A DNA stretch of 64,000 bases from the NCBI GenBank assembly GCA_032191485.1, contig JAVDOI010000011.1, forward strand, positions 22,108,887 through 22,172,886, written 5' to 3'. Shown in pieces: positions 1 through 12,235 of the stretch; within the stretch, counting starts at the first letter, position 1; every line of letters starts with the position of its first letter. A program made the position numbers and the translations under genes. The notes below the pieces were generated by a model. The model worked only from the letters and a program-made list of their open reading frames with translations, was not told where the DNA came from and made no database searches. This stretch comes from Leptoclinus maculatus. Its lineage: Eukaryota; Chordata; Actinopteri; Perciformes; Stichaeidae.

Positions 1-884
1 ATATAATTGGACGACTGGAGAATGAAGACATTTACAGTTGGTAGAAATCTTGAAAGTTATTTTAGTCAGTCACAGGACCTTTTAAATTCTCAGCATTATT
101 GCTTGAGAAGACCTAGGCATCCACACAAGTTACAGTTCATACTTCTGGTTTTATACGTACAGTGAGGCTAACTTTGCTCATACTTCTTAAGAGTTTAGCC
201 TGTGCGAGGTCACACGAGGTGAGGTGAGGCCAACCTTTCTTTGTTTAACTTGTGGACGCTGCTTTTAATGTGGTGAAATACACACTGCTCAGTTCACACG
301 GGCTTCTCTCTTTCTGTCTCATTCTCCTTGAGTCAGCTCAGCACTTTTAATTACGGGTTAATATTACATGAACTTGTGAAGATGAAGAGCTCTCTCCCTT
401 TCACTCTGTTTCTCTGCCTCCCTCGCTCGCTGCCTTCTACGATCATTAATGGCTCCTCCGTTAATGGAGTGCTTTGGTTGGAGGAAACCCTGATGCAAGA
501 TGCATTACAAAAAAAACATTACAAAAGCAGAAAAGGCCTTCACCTGCCAAATAGAGGAATCAATTGCACTCACATCACAAACTGATTATTTCCTTTTGCT
601 TAGATCGTGTTTTTTTGCTTTTCCCATTTTTCTTTGTCTCTGGGTAAACTCATTTCCCTATCCGTGTATTGTCGAGTCATGAGAGTTCAGATTTAAAGTA
701 GCAGACCACTCTCTGTCCCCGAGAGTTTCTGAGCGCTCCCACTGAGTCATAACTAAAATCTTACCTCTCATTAGTGGTGAAACTTATCAAACTGCTACTA
801 TGCAGAGAGTTGTAAATCTGGCATATTTTGTAACGGCACGAGACCAGCTTTTACTGTGAATGCGGAGGTTACTTTCGTAAAGAA
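1..884. other. Non-coding stretch, nothing recognised
   Basis: Mixed-composition sequence with short pyrimidine-rich patches and no codon-like structure. The small open frames here have no recognisable motifs. It ends at the outer edge of the large inverted repeat. Confidence 0.6.
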
Positions 885-1680
885 AGTCCCGCACCTTCTA
901 GTGGACATTTGTGGAGGATTTCAGTATTGAAGATAGAATTAGTGGGATTTTAGTATTAGAATTAGTTTAGTATGATGATTAGCACCTCTTGTGGTGAATA
1001 GAAGTGTCAAAATAATAAGAATGTTACGATGGGTTAAAGTGTTGCAATATATTTATCTATGAGATGTAATATGTTTAGAATGAATATAGGAAGCATCGTG
1101 GAAATGCCGCACATATGCTTGTAAAAAGTGTCAAAGTATCAGGAAGTACCAGAATACTTATCTAGTGTAGAGAGTGTTTACAATATGTTTACTATAGGAG
1201 TGGAACCATAAGAGACAATTATTGGATGTATTATTAATAAATGTATTAATCTGTAAGAATAGTCGATAGGGATAGACAGGATTTTAAGTCGGGCTTTAAC
1301 AGAGGACACCAAGATTAGAGCGAGGACCCAAGAGGGACCCCAAGAAGGAGGAGCTACAGACGGAGACCAATAGGAGACGACGAGGGAGTCAGCTGACTAA
1401 GGCTAGGAGGAGTCAGCTGGATTTAGGCCAATAGTATTTGAGACAGATATTTTACGGACTATGAAAGGAGATTCAAATGTTTATTTCAGTCTCTTCATCA
1501 CATTTCGTCCTTCAGGTAACAAGCTTCCTGTTTGGAGTGTGTGTGAGAGCTGTTCTCGAGAGCATTTTACTATCGATAGTTAATTCAGATTGCATTTGTT
1601 ATTAAATACATGTTTTATTTTGAAACCTGAATTCGAACTTATTTGGTGCACATGCGCAGTAAGAAGTAAATAGAGAACCA
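885..1680 (-). repeat. Left arm of a large inverted repeat
   Basis: Read in reverse complement, this arm follows the right arm at 2285-2993 almost throughout. Shared landmarks, in order from the outer edge, are AGTCCCGC/GCGGGACT, the block TGTGGAGGATTTCAGTATTG, a CAGCTGACTC-rich segment, GGAAGCTTGTTACCTGAAGG, the palindrome ACTATCGATAGT and GGTGCACATGCGCAGTAA. The left arm also has a segment near 930-1010 (a TTAGTATTAGAATTAG-type stretch and CACCTCTTGTGGTGAATAG) that the right arm lacks. No transposase or reverse transcriptase motif is present. I cannot assign a family; a foldback or long-TIR DNA element, or two inverted insertions of one LTR-like unit, would both fit. Confidence 0.85.
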
Positions 1681-2284
1681 GGCCATTTGCTGGGCTCCTG
1701 TAGCTTGACGATATATTCATATGCCTTGATGGGATTTATTTTAGGAAAATAATCTAATAAACCATGAATTACACATATGATGTTTGCCCATTTAAGAGAT
1801 AATTTTGAACGTCAGGAAAGCCGCCTTTTGTCGTAAAAAAGAAAGACGATATTCCAAAAAGTTTCGTATGCGACGTCTCTCTCTGAAGCTGTATGTTACC
1901 TACAGGGATGTACTCACACTAACAACGGGTCTTTCTAGTTTTTTTTGCTTCTCGGCTGATAAAAAGAGAAGCTGGTTAAAACACATCAGGTAACATAACG
2001 TTACATTTGAGCATGGATAAGTTTACCTCGCTAGCTAGCAAGCCAAGGCAATGACTGTCGGTGCTGGTGGCGTGCATTGTGCGGGAAGAGATATGTAGTT
2101 CACTGAGTGGTTTCACACAAAATAAATGTATTCTATGACAAACATCACGTGTAGTTCATGGTACAACAGATTAAAAAATATATATATTTGTTGGTGACTA
2201 CTGTATATATGTTATCCGAAATAAGGTCACATGGGGGACATCGGAAGTGTTGGGGCAATAATATTAACAGGAACCGCTGCCGCT
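1681..2284. other. Spacer of the large inverted repeat
   Basis: About 600 bases between the two arms, not repeated elsewhere in the window. It has a few short open frames (up to about 62 codons) with no recognisable domain, and a TA-rich run near 2175-2210. Nothing here looks like a transposase. Confidence 0.6.
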
Positions 2285-2993
2285 GGACCGGTTTGTTTAC
2301 TAGTTACTGCGCATGTGCACCAAAATAAGTTCGCTGAATTCAGGTTTCAAAATAAAACATGTATTTAATAACAAATGCAATCTGAATTAACTATCGATAG
2401 TAAAATGCTCTCGAGAACAGCTTTCACACACACACTCCAAACAGGAAGCTTGTTACCTGAAGGACGAAATGAGATGAAGAGACTGAAAGACTCATTTGAA
2501 TCTCCTTTCATAGTCCGTAAAATATCTGTCTCAAATACTATTGGCTTAAATCCAGCTGACTCCTCCTAGCCTCAGTCAGCTGACTCCCTCGTCGTCTCCT
2601 ATTGGTCTGGTCTGTTGCTCCTCCTGCTTGGGTCCCTCTTGGGTCCTCTCTCTGATCCTGGTGTCCTCTGTAAATGCCTGTCTTAAAATCCCTGTCTATC
2701 CCTATCGACTATTCTTTACAGATTAATACATATATATTCAATAATTGTCTCTTATGGTTCAACACTCCTATAGTAAACATACTGTAAACATATTATACAC
2801 TTGATAAGTATTCTGGTACTTTCAGATACTTTGACAATTTTTACAAGCATAAATGTGGCATTCCACATGCTTCCTATACACATACTGTAAAGATAATACA
2901 TCTCATAGATAAATATATTGCAACTCTTTAACCCATGGTAACATTCTTATTATTGTGCTCAATACTGAAATCCTCCACAGAAGGGGCGGGACT
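2285..2993 (+). repeat. Right arm of a large inverted repeat
   Basis: Reverse complement of the arm at 885-1680, starting near the TTACTGCGCATGTGCACC block and ending with GCGGGACT at 2993. The same unit recurs as a single, more diverged copy at about 6690-7215 in this orientation. A possible 5-base direct repeat, TAAAG, lies just outside both arms (878-882 and 2995-2999); it is too short to prove a target duplication. Confidence 0.85.
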
Positions 2994-3015
2994 CTAAAGC
3001 ATCAATACTTTAAAG

Positions 3016-3960
3016 CAAGGGTCTTCAACGTTTTTCAGGCCAAGTACCCCCGACTATATATATTGTATAAAATTGTGTTTTATATTAAACTGGGCCTAGT
3101 GCCATGTATAAACATACCTTGTTATTGTGCATTCAATACTAAGCAATTCAAATAATACACAGGTTCATATATTCATGTTTTTATTTTAAACATGTACAGT
3201 GAGTAGGGTGGCCGTGCCACTGCCATTTAGAAACATACCTTGTCAACTGATACCAATGTCAATATCAACATTGTCTGTCAATTGCATGATAATCATGCAT
3301 ATGTAGTGGGGAACGCTCCTCAGAGAAAGTGTAGGGTTGTGAACGCAGCCCTCAGGCTAGGCTCCTCCCCCCAATTAGTGCCAGCACCTGTGGTCCTGGC
3401 CTCAGTCCTTTTTGGCCCCTGTCCTGGTGTTGTGGTGAGTTTAGATGTATTCCTCCTCTTGTTGCCGTCTGACTACTTACCCCTTGTTTGAGGTGGTAAG
3501 TAGTCACAATCTTAACTTGTAGTATTTTGCAGCATGGTATGCCCTTTTAATCTCTGTTTATCATTTGTAGGTTCACCTGCTGCTGTTTTGCTGCCTTATT
3601 TTGTCTGCTTGTTTTACCTCCATTTTACTTGTTTTGCTTTTGTTGTGCATGTTTTTCATTTGTTCTGCATGTTTTGGTAGTTTTGATGATTTTCCTTTAA
3701 TACATATTATGTTAATTTTACGAAACACGTCTCTGTCAAATATCTGTAATGAATCTGTGTGCCCTTAATAAATTCAAAACTATATATTAGGGTCGTTAAG
3801 TTTATATTTCCCGGGGTGTAAGTCCCCAGGTGGCGTTGTTGGTTCCCTTTAATCTCCCCCCCCCCCCCACCTAAGGCCACACTACACATACAAGCTATTC
3901 AAATTGACATTTTATTTTTTGTCTAATCAACCAAAAATTTTGCGGACCCCCTAAAAATAA
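3016..3960 (+). mobile_element. hAT-like DNA transposon remnant, split by a solo LTR
   Basis: Begins with CAAGGGTCTTCAACGTTTTT and a segment about 'accccc', a terminal sequence I recognise from a common fish and vertebrate hAT-type repeat. It continues through an AT-rich body with two related blocks (near 3100 and 3235, both with AAACATACCTTGT) to TTTTGCGGACCCCCTAAAAA at about 3936-3956, the usual sub-terminal motif. The matching outer end is missing, so the element is truncated and has no usable terminal pair. It has no coding capacity. A 585-bp LTR is inserted at 3302-3886. Confidence 0.5.
3302..3886 (+). mobile_element. Solo LTR of an LTR retrotransposon (585 bp)
   Basis: Starts TGTAGTG and ends CACTACA, a perfect 7-base terminal inverted pair with the TG...CA ends typical of LTRs. 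It is flanked on both sides by CATA (3298-3301 and 3887-3890), a 4-base target duplication. A polyadenylation signal AATAAA lies at 3767-3772, which sets the plus orientation. A 13-C run sits at 3856-3868. There is no internal gag or pol sequence and no second LTR, so the copy is most simply a recombination product of a full element. A 4-base duplication with TGTAG ends is most like Ty3/gypsy, which is an inference. Confidence 0.8.
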
Positions 3961-6130
3961 ATGAGAAATACATTTCCAAAAGCATCGAGTGTTGTAGTCT
4001 TGTCAAGCATCGGGGCACCTCACAGAATATTCGTTCAATCACACCGTCATGTGAAACGCATCATTTTGTTTCAAGACTAAAAAAACACACCAAAATAAAC
4101 CAGTTGCTCGAACAAAGATGAGAGCCTACTTTCACACATGCACATGATCACACACACACGCTGAACGCGAGTTCATTATGTCTGTCTATAATTAGCTTTG
4201 GGATGGAGAGGAAGCCATCATATTATCAGATGACTGAGCACCTGACAGCCACTATGATTTATCAGCGGCATATCGCATTTCCATAATCCCACTCAGACAT
4301 TCCTGTCTGTCTCTCTTTCTGTCTCTTTGTCTATACAATTGTATATCTTCCTCTTACTTTATTCCATTTCATTTAATGTGATCATGGAGGCGAACCCTCC
4401 TTTGCATCGGCACCTGAACCTCTGGGAGGTCTTTGTGGACTTCACAATAGTTGAACATGAACAAAATAAGCATTGATAAGAAAAGGAAAGTCCTCCATTT
4501 TGTGTCCATCGCCCTCCTCAAAGCCACAAACATTGACTTCAAACGTCCGCTCCGTAGGGCTGATAACGCCGCTGGATGCTCGCTAATCGCTCCAATAATA
4601 GCTTACTTCCTTTGCATGCAGGCAGTAGTAGCATTATAAAATGCTGAATTTAACTGCACAACAGCTGCTAGTATAGACAACGCCTGTTATCCATGTTGAA
4701 TTAATCTGGTAGTCGATCAATAATCAAGGCTGTTTGTTTGTTCCCGGCGGTGTGACGAATCAGGGAAGGACACGTCATGACTGCTAAGACTCCAGTAGCA
4801 AACGCGGGTGTCTGCATCATCGTCTTAAAAGGTTCAGTGCCGGCACACTACCACACAACCATAGAGTTTTCATGTGGAGGTAGCCTAAGTTCCATATGCG
4901 TCACAAGGGAGGGTAAGAAGCAGCGTATGGAAGTGTTGCCTGAGTTCACATTTGAATAATACGAGCAGACTATTTAGCTGCAAAACACTGGAGTGACCGG
5001 GGTTCAATCCCCAGCCGATCGAGCTTTCCGACAAACATAACTGTCGGTGTATATTGATGGGAAGCCAGTGAGGGGTCATGCAGGGTTTGATCTGAGGGAG
5101 ATAATGTGAACCTCTGCATGTGTATTGCCCTCCCACTGAGGCTCCTTGCTGGCAGGTGAAAAGAGGAAGCTAGTGTAGGACATAAGGCATTCGCCTGATC
5201 TTCACCCCTGAAGGCCAACAGAGGGCGTTAGAGCATAGAACTCATTAGCTGACTGATTAATTTATCTGGATCTGTCACTATTTAACAGCTCTCCATTCAA
5301 ACTTCACTGCAAGTGCTACCATATGAATGATTTTTGTCTAAAATGTCCTGTTTTGACATGAGTTTGAATGTAAAGATGACGCTCGGTTGCCGAAGGACTC
5401 AATCTGTGGCCGCTTTCATCACAAGCTGTGATATGCAACATGAGACAATTTCCTCTCTCATCCATTTTGACATAAGAGCCCTGCACAATTCCATGCACGA
5501 TATTGGGAGTGACAATCATTTTGCGATACGGGACACTGTCACCATTTGTGATCTGCGTTCAAACAGTGCTCACAAATAGCTTCTGAGGCGACGGAGCAGC
5601 TTTATCACTCACTTCACAGCCAGGATGCGTAGGTATCCTGAGGAACACCTTTTTCCTTTTACATCACCGCTGAATGATTCAACGCCACCTTAGTCTAGAA
5701 AGAAAGAGTGTTCATTACTTAGACAATGTGAAAGCTTTATTTGACAGAGGCTGCTCCTGCAGAGCTCATGTTCTCAATGAAAGCTACCTGTTCTCCTGTG
5801 ATTCAAAACAAAGAGAAATGCTCGAACAGCAGGTTTTTGTAACCGAGCATCTATTTGGTATGCATGCATGAGAATACAACAATAATGAATGCATGGATAT
5901 AGAAAAAATGGCTCCATTTGAGATATTGGGCTACTCCTGTAGCACCTTAATTCATCTGGCTTCAGGCAAAATGAGTCAGGCTTGTTAAGATTGGGAGTAT
6001 CTGTCAGGAAGTGGCTCCCTTTCCCAGAGATCATCCCCACCTCGCTCACTCTCTGGCCCACAATAATCTTTCTAACCCTCAGGGCAGAGCCAACCTTTAG
6101 GCTGACAGATACTTGGTGCATGCTGATATA
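3961..6130. other. Apparently single-copy non-coding DNA
   Basis: No coding region recognised. Two segments have the mixed, non-repetitive composition often seen in conserved non-coding elements: about 4185-4320 (ATAATTAGC, TATGATTTATCAGCGG) and about 5370-5620. This is an impression only. A long minus-strand open frame at 5774-6247 is an artefact of the TG repeat at its end. Confidence 0.45.
4985..5215 (+). repeat. Possible tRNA-derived SINE fragment
   Basis: GGGGTTCAATCCCC around 4999-5012 matches a tRNA B box with its self-complementary arm. No convincing A box is visible upstream, so this is not a tRNA gene; the tail resembles no family I can name. Low confidence. Confidence 0.25.
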
Positions 6131-6148
6131 TGTGTGTGTGTGTGTGTG
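6131..6148. repeat. (TG)9 microsatellite
   Basis: Nine uninterrupted TG units in a wider TG-rich zone that runs to about 6245. Confidence 0.95.
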
Positions 6149-6689
6149 CACAAATCTGTGGGTAAAAGGTTTGCTTGTGTGGGAATGTGCGTACACATGC
6201 TTACGTTTTGAAAGTGCACACGCATTTGTGTGTACGTATGTGTGCATTATTTTACTTTAATACTTTGGAGAGTTTACTTGACAGAGAAATTTGAAAGAAA
6301 AAATCCTCTGGAGTGAGGATATTGGCTTCTTCTACTCTAGGGGGTTTAGACCCGAATTAAAGTTTGACGTCGGGAGAAGGATTAGATTGATGTTGCCCTG
6401 TGAACTGCGGCTAGGCCCATATTACAGAAACAGGACACACTTCACACTTTTTAAATCAGCTCTGCCCTACAAAGGCTAAACACTACATTTGACTCCAAAT
6501 CTAATATTTGGACAGATCTTGATGTTAGCTGATTGCCTCCTGCAGGAATATTGTTAAGGTTCAGGGACCCCTCGGAACTGTGGGAGAGCCACACGTCTCC
6601 CGGCCGTGACAAACACTCAGCCGGTTCAAATTATGATCGATGGTATTTCATTTTACAGAAGTTAAAGCAATTGCAAAGTGAATTACACT
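6149..6689. other. Non-coding, nothing recognised
   Basis: TG-rich at its start and otherwise featureless. No repeat family recognised until the arm-like copy that begins near 6690. Confidence 0.5.
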
Positions 6690-7215
6690 ATTTACACTAT
6701 CGATAGAAATATGATCCAAGGAAAAGAGTTCACACACGCTCCAATCAGGAAGCTTGATACCTGCAGGATGGAATGTGATGAAGTGAAAGAATGATTCCTT
6801 TGAATCTCCTTTCATAGCTCGTAAAATATCTGTCTCAAATACAATTGGCTTAAGTCCAGCTGACTCCTCCTGGCCTCAGTCAGCTGACCTCCCTCGTTGT
6901 GACCTATTGGCCTTGGTCTGTTGCTCCTTCTGCGCGTGCGTCCCTCTGTTAGGCTCAGCTCTCACTTCCTGCTCTGGTCCTGGTCCTCCCTGTAATGCCT
7001 GTCTTAAAATCTCTGTCTGTCCCTATTGACTATTCTTTTCAGTTTAATACATTCAATAATTGAATTGGCATCACCTATAGTAAACATATTATACACTTGA
7101 TAAGTATTCTGGTGACATTTCACATACTTTGACAGTTTTTACAAGCATAATGTGGCATTCCACATGCTTCCTATTCACCACTAGGGGCGCTATACATCCT
7201 AATAAAAAACACTTC
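6690..7215 (+). repeat. Third, single copy of the inverted-repeat arm
   Basis: Follows the right arm (2285-2993) in order: a CTATCGATAG palindrome at about 6699, CACACGCTCCAATCAGGAAG, GAATCTCCTTTCATAG, GTAAAATATCTGTCTCAAAT, CAGCTGACTCCTCCTGGCC, TGCCTGTCTTAAAAT, CTATAGTAAACAT and CACATGCTTCCTATTCACCA. It is clearly more diverged than the two arms are from each other. It keeps the CACCACTAGGGGCGC segment that the right arm has lost and the left arm retains (as CACCTCTTGTGGTG in reverse). It has no inverted partner, so the unit can exist alone. Confidence 0.85.
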
Positions 7216-10200
7216 TAACTCTAATTCCTCACAATATGTTGGCCAATAAAAATCCTTTCTTCCAACTGATGTCATACCTCAAGGCATAGCTAGCTTGCTG
7301 CCAAAATGGGTGAACGTCGTATCAATTTGGTTTCTCAACACTTCAGCCGAATGGACTGTATATGGCTTGAGATCGCCCAGCAGCTGGGATACAATGAAGA
7401 TGGTAATATAGCTGATATGCCTCACCAAAATTGGAAGGACCGAGAATCTTCATGTATTCTTTCCCAGAAAAAGGACATTGTCAACACTATACAGCTTAAT
7501 TCCATTTCATCTCCTCAAAAAAGGCAATTCAAATTTTTTTGCACACAAATGGAACATGGCCACCCTAACCAGGTTTGCGTAAGTGTCATGCGGAAAATTA
7601 GCATGCAGATTTTCTGTATTTCTGCAGCACATTTTCTGTATTTCTGCAGCACATTTTTGCATTGCACTGGTGTGAAAGTTTTTAGCCACACTCATTGCTT
7701 TTAAAAAGTAACCACTATGAACGGACATCTTAGTAATTTCTCATAACTAAATGAGGCAGTAAAATAAACTGTAAAACTCATGCTAACGGCAGTTAGCTTA
7801 GCAGATCTCAGTAGAATTTGTGTAGTTTGGTTACCTTTAAAATGACATGATCAAATTCATGCATTTGTAAATTCCTTTATTAAACTATTTTCAACATAAG
7901 TATTAAAAGAAGATGAAAAGCAAACAGATGCATAAACTAGTCAATTAATAAAAATAAAGTTTATTTTCTTGGTTCAAATGGTTTGAAGATATTTAAGTTT
8001 TTCATTGTATTCTGAGATGATAATCCAAAAGCAGAGCGCCGTATCTGCATCATTTAGCTAAAGGTTTTATGGCAATGATTTTTAGGTAAAAAATATCAAC
8101 CTACAAAGGCATAACATTAAGTCATTACAACGTCTCCGTCTGTTTGCCAGCCAGCCGGAAATCTCAACTTCGCTGCTTCTGTAGTTCTTACTTTCTGCCT
8201 CAGTAGAGCAGAACTGTCTGTGATTTCATTACGCTCATTTTCCTGCTGAGGGGAATTTTTCTTCTTTCCAAATTCAGATGTCATACATGAACTCGAAGTT
8301 GGCGAATGCCCCCCCCCATATTTGTAAAAACCTTTAATTTGGCCGATTGCTCTTGGTGATGACAAAATGAGTGAATCTGTTAGATTCCACCATTACAGAT
8401 AGTGATATGCACATTGTGCACATTGTTGCACATTGTTGCCTCGGTCTCCAACTTAAGGGGTAATAATGCTCTCATTTAATGATTCATTAAATTACTTGTA
8501 TGGCAACGGACAACCAAATCAATAATTGTGAACATGGACGGTTGTTGTCGAATCAAGAGGCATCAGAGTCAAGAATCTAATATGTGGTGGCATCAAAAGA
8601 AGCCCGGAGCTGCTGCAGCAACAGGGAACGGGAAGCTAATGCTGTGGAAAGAGTGGTAGAACACAGTGTGATTCAACTGAGACATCAGCACACATTCCGG
8701 CTTGTCACCCTTAGCATGAAGAGGTAAAACTCAGATAGGTTTCTAATTCACTAAGACAACACTTTAGATAGTAATAGCGTTTGACTTTAGTGGATCAGCA
8801 TCTGGTCTCAAGATATTTGTAATTTCTGGATGAGCTTTCTTTTGTTAATGATTAGGCTGCTTTTGAAGAACAGATATTACCCCTCCACTATTCATTGTAT
8901 AACATAGTCCATTGACTAGCAGTTAGCCTTGTTGTTGTTGCGATCGTGTTGCCGGCGTTCACTGTTCCACGTACTTACGGTGACCAGACGTCTAAATATC
9001 TGTAAACCACTGAAATGTCCCGGTTTTCAACAGTCAATCCCAAATTGGCCCAGTTTTCACCACAATCAAAATATGAATAAGCACATTTACTATCAAATAC
9101 TAGTTTTCAACACTAACATAGATGTTTGTCATGTTCTTTGCCACTCATTGTCAACCAACCCAATATAAAAACATAACGCACCACACCACGCAATGTGTCT
9201 AAATGTGTGTCAAAGCCTTGTTGCAGACAGGTGCTTACTGAGCTATTAACAAGTAAAAGAAATCTAAAATATGTACACACAAAATTGACATATTTGCAAG
9301 TGCAAGTTGTTGCATGTGATATATGTCTTGGCCAATTACAATTTCATCCTAAAATATGAATATAGGGAGTGTCGGGGACAAAAATTAAAAATAAAATTGA
9401 AAGTAAAAAGCATCCATGGTGTGATGAAAGCCTGACTTTGCTGGAGCATATCATATTTAGCAGTTATCAGAATTGAGGCTGGCGGGTTAACTATAGATGC
9501 AGCTGGGGCGAGCAGATCCACGGGGCAGATAATAATGCTGGAGGTGAAATACAGCTGGAGAAACTAATGAACTACGGGCACTCTCACCGCGTGGCAGACA
9601 GAAGCTGTGGTTGATGATAAAAGCGGCAAGGGTAAAAGTAGCTCACATCTCCACTCTGCATGTGTGCATTTGCATCTGTGTGTGTGTGTGAGAGTGAGTG
9701 GGTATTGTGCTGTATGTGTGAGTGCTAGCATGTGTGTGCACACAGATGGGACCATACATCAGGCACTTCTTTTTTTTTTTTTTTTACGGCCAGGGTCCAT
9801 TTTGAAAATGGCTTGGCAGGTTAAATATCATTAGGACCACAGTGAATCAGATGGAGGGAGGCTTTCAGAGTAATGGACATCTCTCACACACACACATCAT
9901 GTCAGGCCTGCCGCAGAGGGTACAAAATGTTCATCTATTTAACCCTGACTAGGTGAGGATGGTGTGTTTGTCTGTGTGTTGTTTGTTGGGGAGTCCTTTA
10001 ATGGAAGCGTAAAGGACGTATACATTACTTTTGAGAGGAAGTGGACACTTCATAAATACAGAAGGAGAAAAGCCACATGCTGCATGACAGGAATACTGAG
10101 AAGAGACACAAAACAAAGTGTGTGTGTTGGGGGTGGTATAAAGGAGCAAAAGAAGGGTGAGATAGGTTAACAAAAAAGACAGAGAGCGAGAGGAAAGGCT

Positions 10201-12139
10201 TACATTGAAGCACATAAATCAGAGCCATTCAGAGCTAAGATGCGGCTATAAAGAGGCCAGAGACCAAACCACAGCCAGGGACAGTCGTTAGAACCTTGGC
10301 TGACCTTACAGTGGAAGGGATCAAAAGCATGATGGGATTTATTAGAGCACCTTATTAATCTCCAATACTGACAGGAGAGAAAAACAGCAGTCTGAACTTG
10401 GAGGACCACGGTTGCTGCTTTGAGCTTCTAATATTTATTTAGAACGAAAGAGTGTGTGCCATGTGTGAAAGAGCGGGGAGTTTGACAAAAAACGTTTAGC
10501 TTGGCAAGAAAGGAAGATCTTAACTAAGGGATTTAGTTTGCTCAGTTCTCAGGACCTCGGACCGCTGAAGCACCTGATTGAGATGTCACGATGAAGACTA
10601 TGAGATGCGGTTGTAAACTGTCACGGGCAGAATGTGAACCGCTGTGACATAGACTGAGAGTTTTGAGTTCATTGAGTTTTAAAAATGGGAGCAACAAACA
10701 CAAGCATTTTTGATCAAGCCAGCCAGGGTGTCAGCACTTTTAGTAGCCTGCAGCCATAAACGGCCCCGGTGTTTCCGGTTTAACAGATGACCGTGTTAAC
10801 TGGTGACTCTCAGCAGAATGCGTCCGTGGTTTGCTCGTAGCGACGGCAGCCATTGAAATCACCGACAGAACTTGTAGGTGTCCTAGTAAAGGCCTTCAAT
10901 CAATTTTGAATGCATACTCATCTGTGTTTAATATATACGCCAACCGTAAGCGTTAGTTGCAATAAGCAACCACGTACGCATTCCACTGATGGTCACTCAT
11001 TTAACCTAAACACCAATTGCTCTGAAACTTCTGTATGACTTGACTCCACTGTTGGAATATCGATTCCGTAACTGTTTTTAAATCAACGTTTAAAGTTTGC
11101 TAACTCGTCTGGATGGCTGGGGCAAAACCATTAGCCTGTTAGCCTTAGTAATTTGCATTACTCCGACAACAACTGGGGCAAAAGTACACCGATTATTACG
11201 ATTATTTTGACAAGCTGAGAATAAAGAAACCAAGGGTAGTTGTTTGTTTTAATGAGACTACATTTATCATTTGGGTTTGTATGTGAAAAGATGTCTGGCC
11301 TTTCTCCTAATACACAACCAGTTATTTTTTTTAAAAAGGTAGACCGTTTTTATGTCCAGACCAACAAGCTCACATAGTTCCTGACAAGTTAACAGCAGCA
11401 CCTGTTAAGACATCAACCTGTAACCTGTGATTTTGAACAATCATTTCCTAATCCCCTCTCTCTTTGTTTTGCTCCTGTCTCTTCTCGCAGTTTTTCCTCC
11501 CTCTCTAGTTGCCTCTTCATGCAAACCGCGTGCACACTCAAACACCGGCTAATGCCCGCACATACGCGCACGCACGCACCTCTCACTCTCGTTTCCGGCA
11601 GGTGCTTTTCTGACTGACAGAGTATTAGGGAAGTGACTGATGGAAAGAGGGAGGGTGGAAAAAGGAGGGAGGAGAGACAGGGTCACCTTGGCAAAGGGAA
11701 TCAGAAGTCGATGAAGAAAGAAAAGTATTTCAAACGGCAGTCATTGCTTTCCCACAGCTGCTTCTACTGCAATCACTGTCACTTCTACAGCTGCTAGCAC
11801 CATTCCTGCTTCCAATACAACCATTACCACTGACGCTGCTATATTGCTAGGGCTGTGACTGCTACTACTTATACTCATGTCACCATTTCAATTACAAGGA
11901 AAACTAATTACGTCCAGTAATATTTCATCTTTTTCGAGATTCTTCTTGAAAAACGACCACTGAAAGACAAACAAACCATCATCACCCCAAAGTATGGATG
12001 CACAGTATATCATGTGCGAGCAGCTTATTACGACCCATTCTTACTATTTACATTTGTTGTTAGGCAGTGACCTATAGTAGTCATAGAAAATATGACGTCA
12101 GGTGACTTAGTACATTAAGCAACAAAGACAGTGGAGGGA
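7216..12139. other. Long non-coding stretch with minor simple repeats
   Basis: No exon recognised. An open frame at 7306-7704 ends inside a tandem duplication and has no recognisable domain. Items seen: a 22-base tandem pair at 7609-7652, a T16 run at 9770-9785, TG-rich DNA around 9680-9745 and purine-rich DNA at 11640-11700. The block at about 10190-10420 is non-repetitive and could be a conserved element, which I cannot test. Confidence 0.45.
7609..7652. repeat. 22-bp tandem duplication, two copies
   Basis: The unit ATTTTCTGTATTTCTGCAGCAC occurs twice head to tail with no mismatch. It creates an apparent short open frame on each strand. Confidence 0.9.
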
Positions 12140-12235
12140 GGAGGTCAGAATGGGTCAAGCAAACACACAACATTGACCCAGGAGGCCACTGTTCGTGTCC
12201 TGTGTATGTTACGTAACTACGGTTGTACTTAACCA
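12140..12235 (-). repeat. Fragment of a dispersed fish repeat
   Basis: Contains GGTCA, then CCCAGGAGGCCACTGTTCG, TGTCC and TTACGTAACTACGG: the minus-strand order of the dispersed family seen best at 61938-62195 and 41810-42010. Partial and diverged. Confidence 0.45.

Noticed and set aside
5001..5011. tRNA gene at a perfect B-box-like sequence
   Set aside because: No A box at the right distance and no cloverleaf; at best a SINE fragment.
5774..6247. 157-codon minus-strand open frame
   Set aside because: Its N-terminal third is HTHTHT-type low complexity read from the TG-rich zone, and the rest has no domain or splice context.
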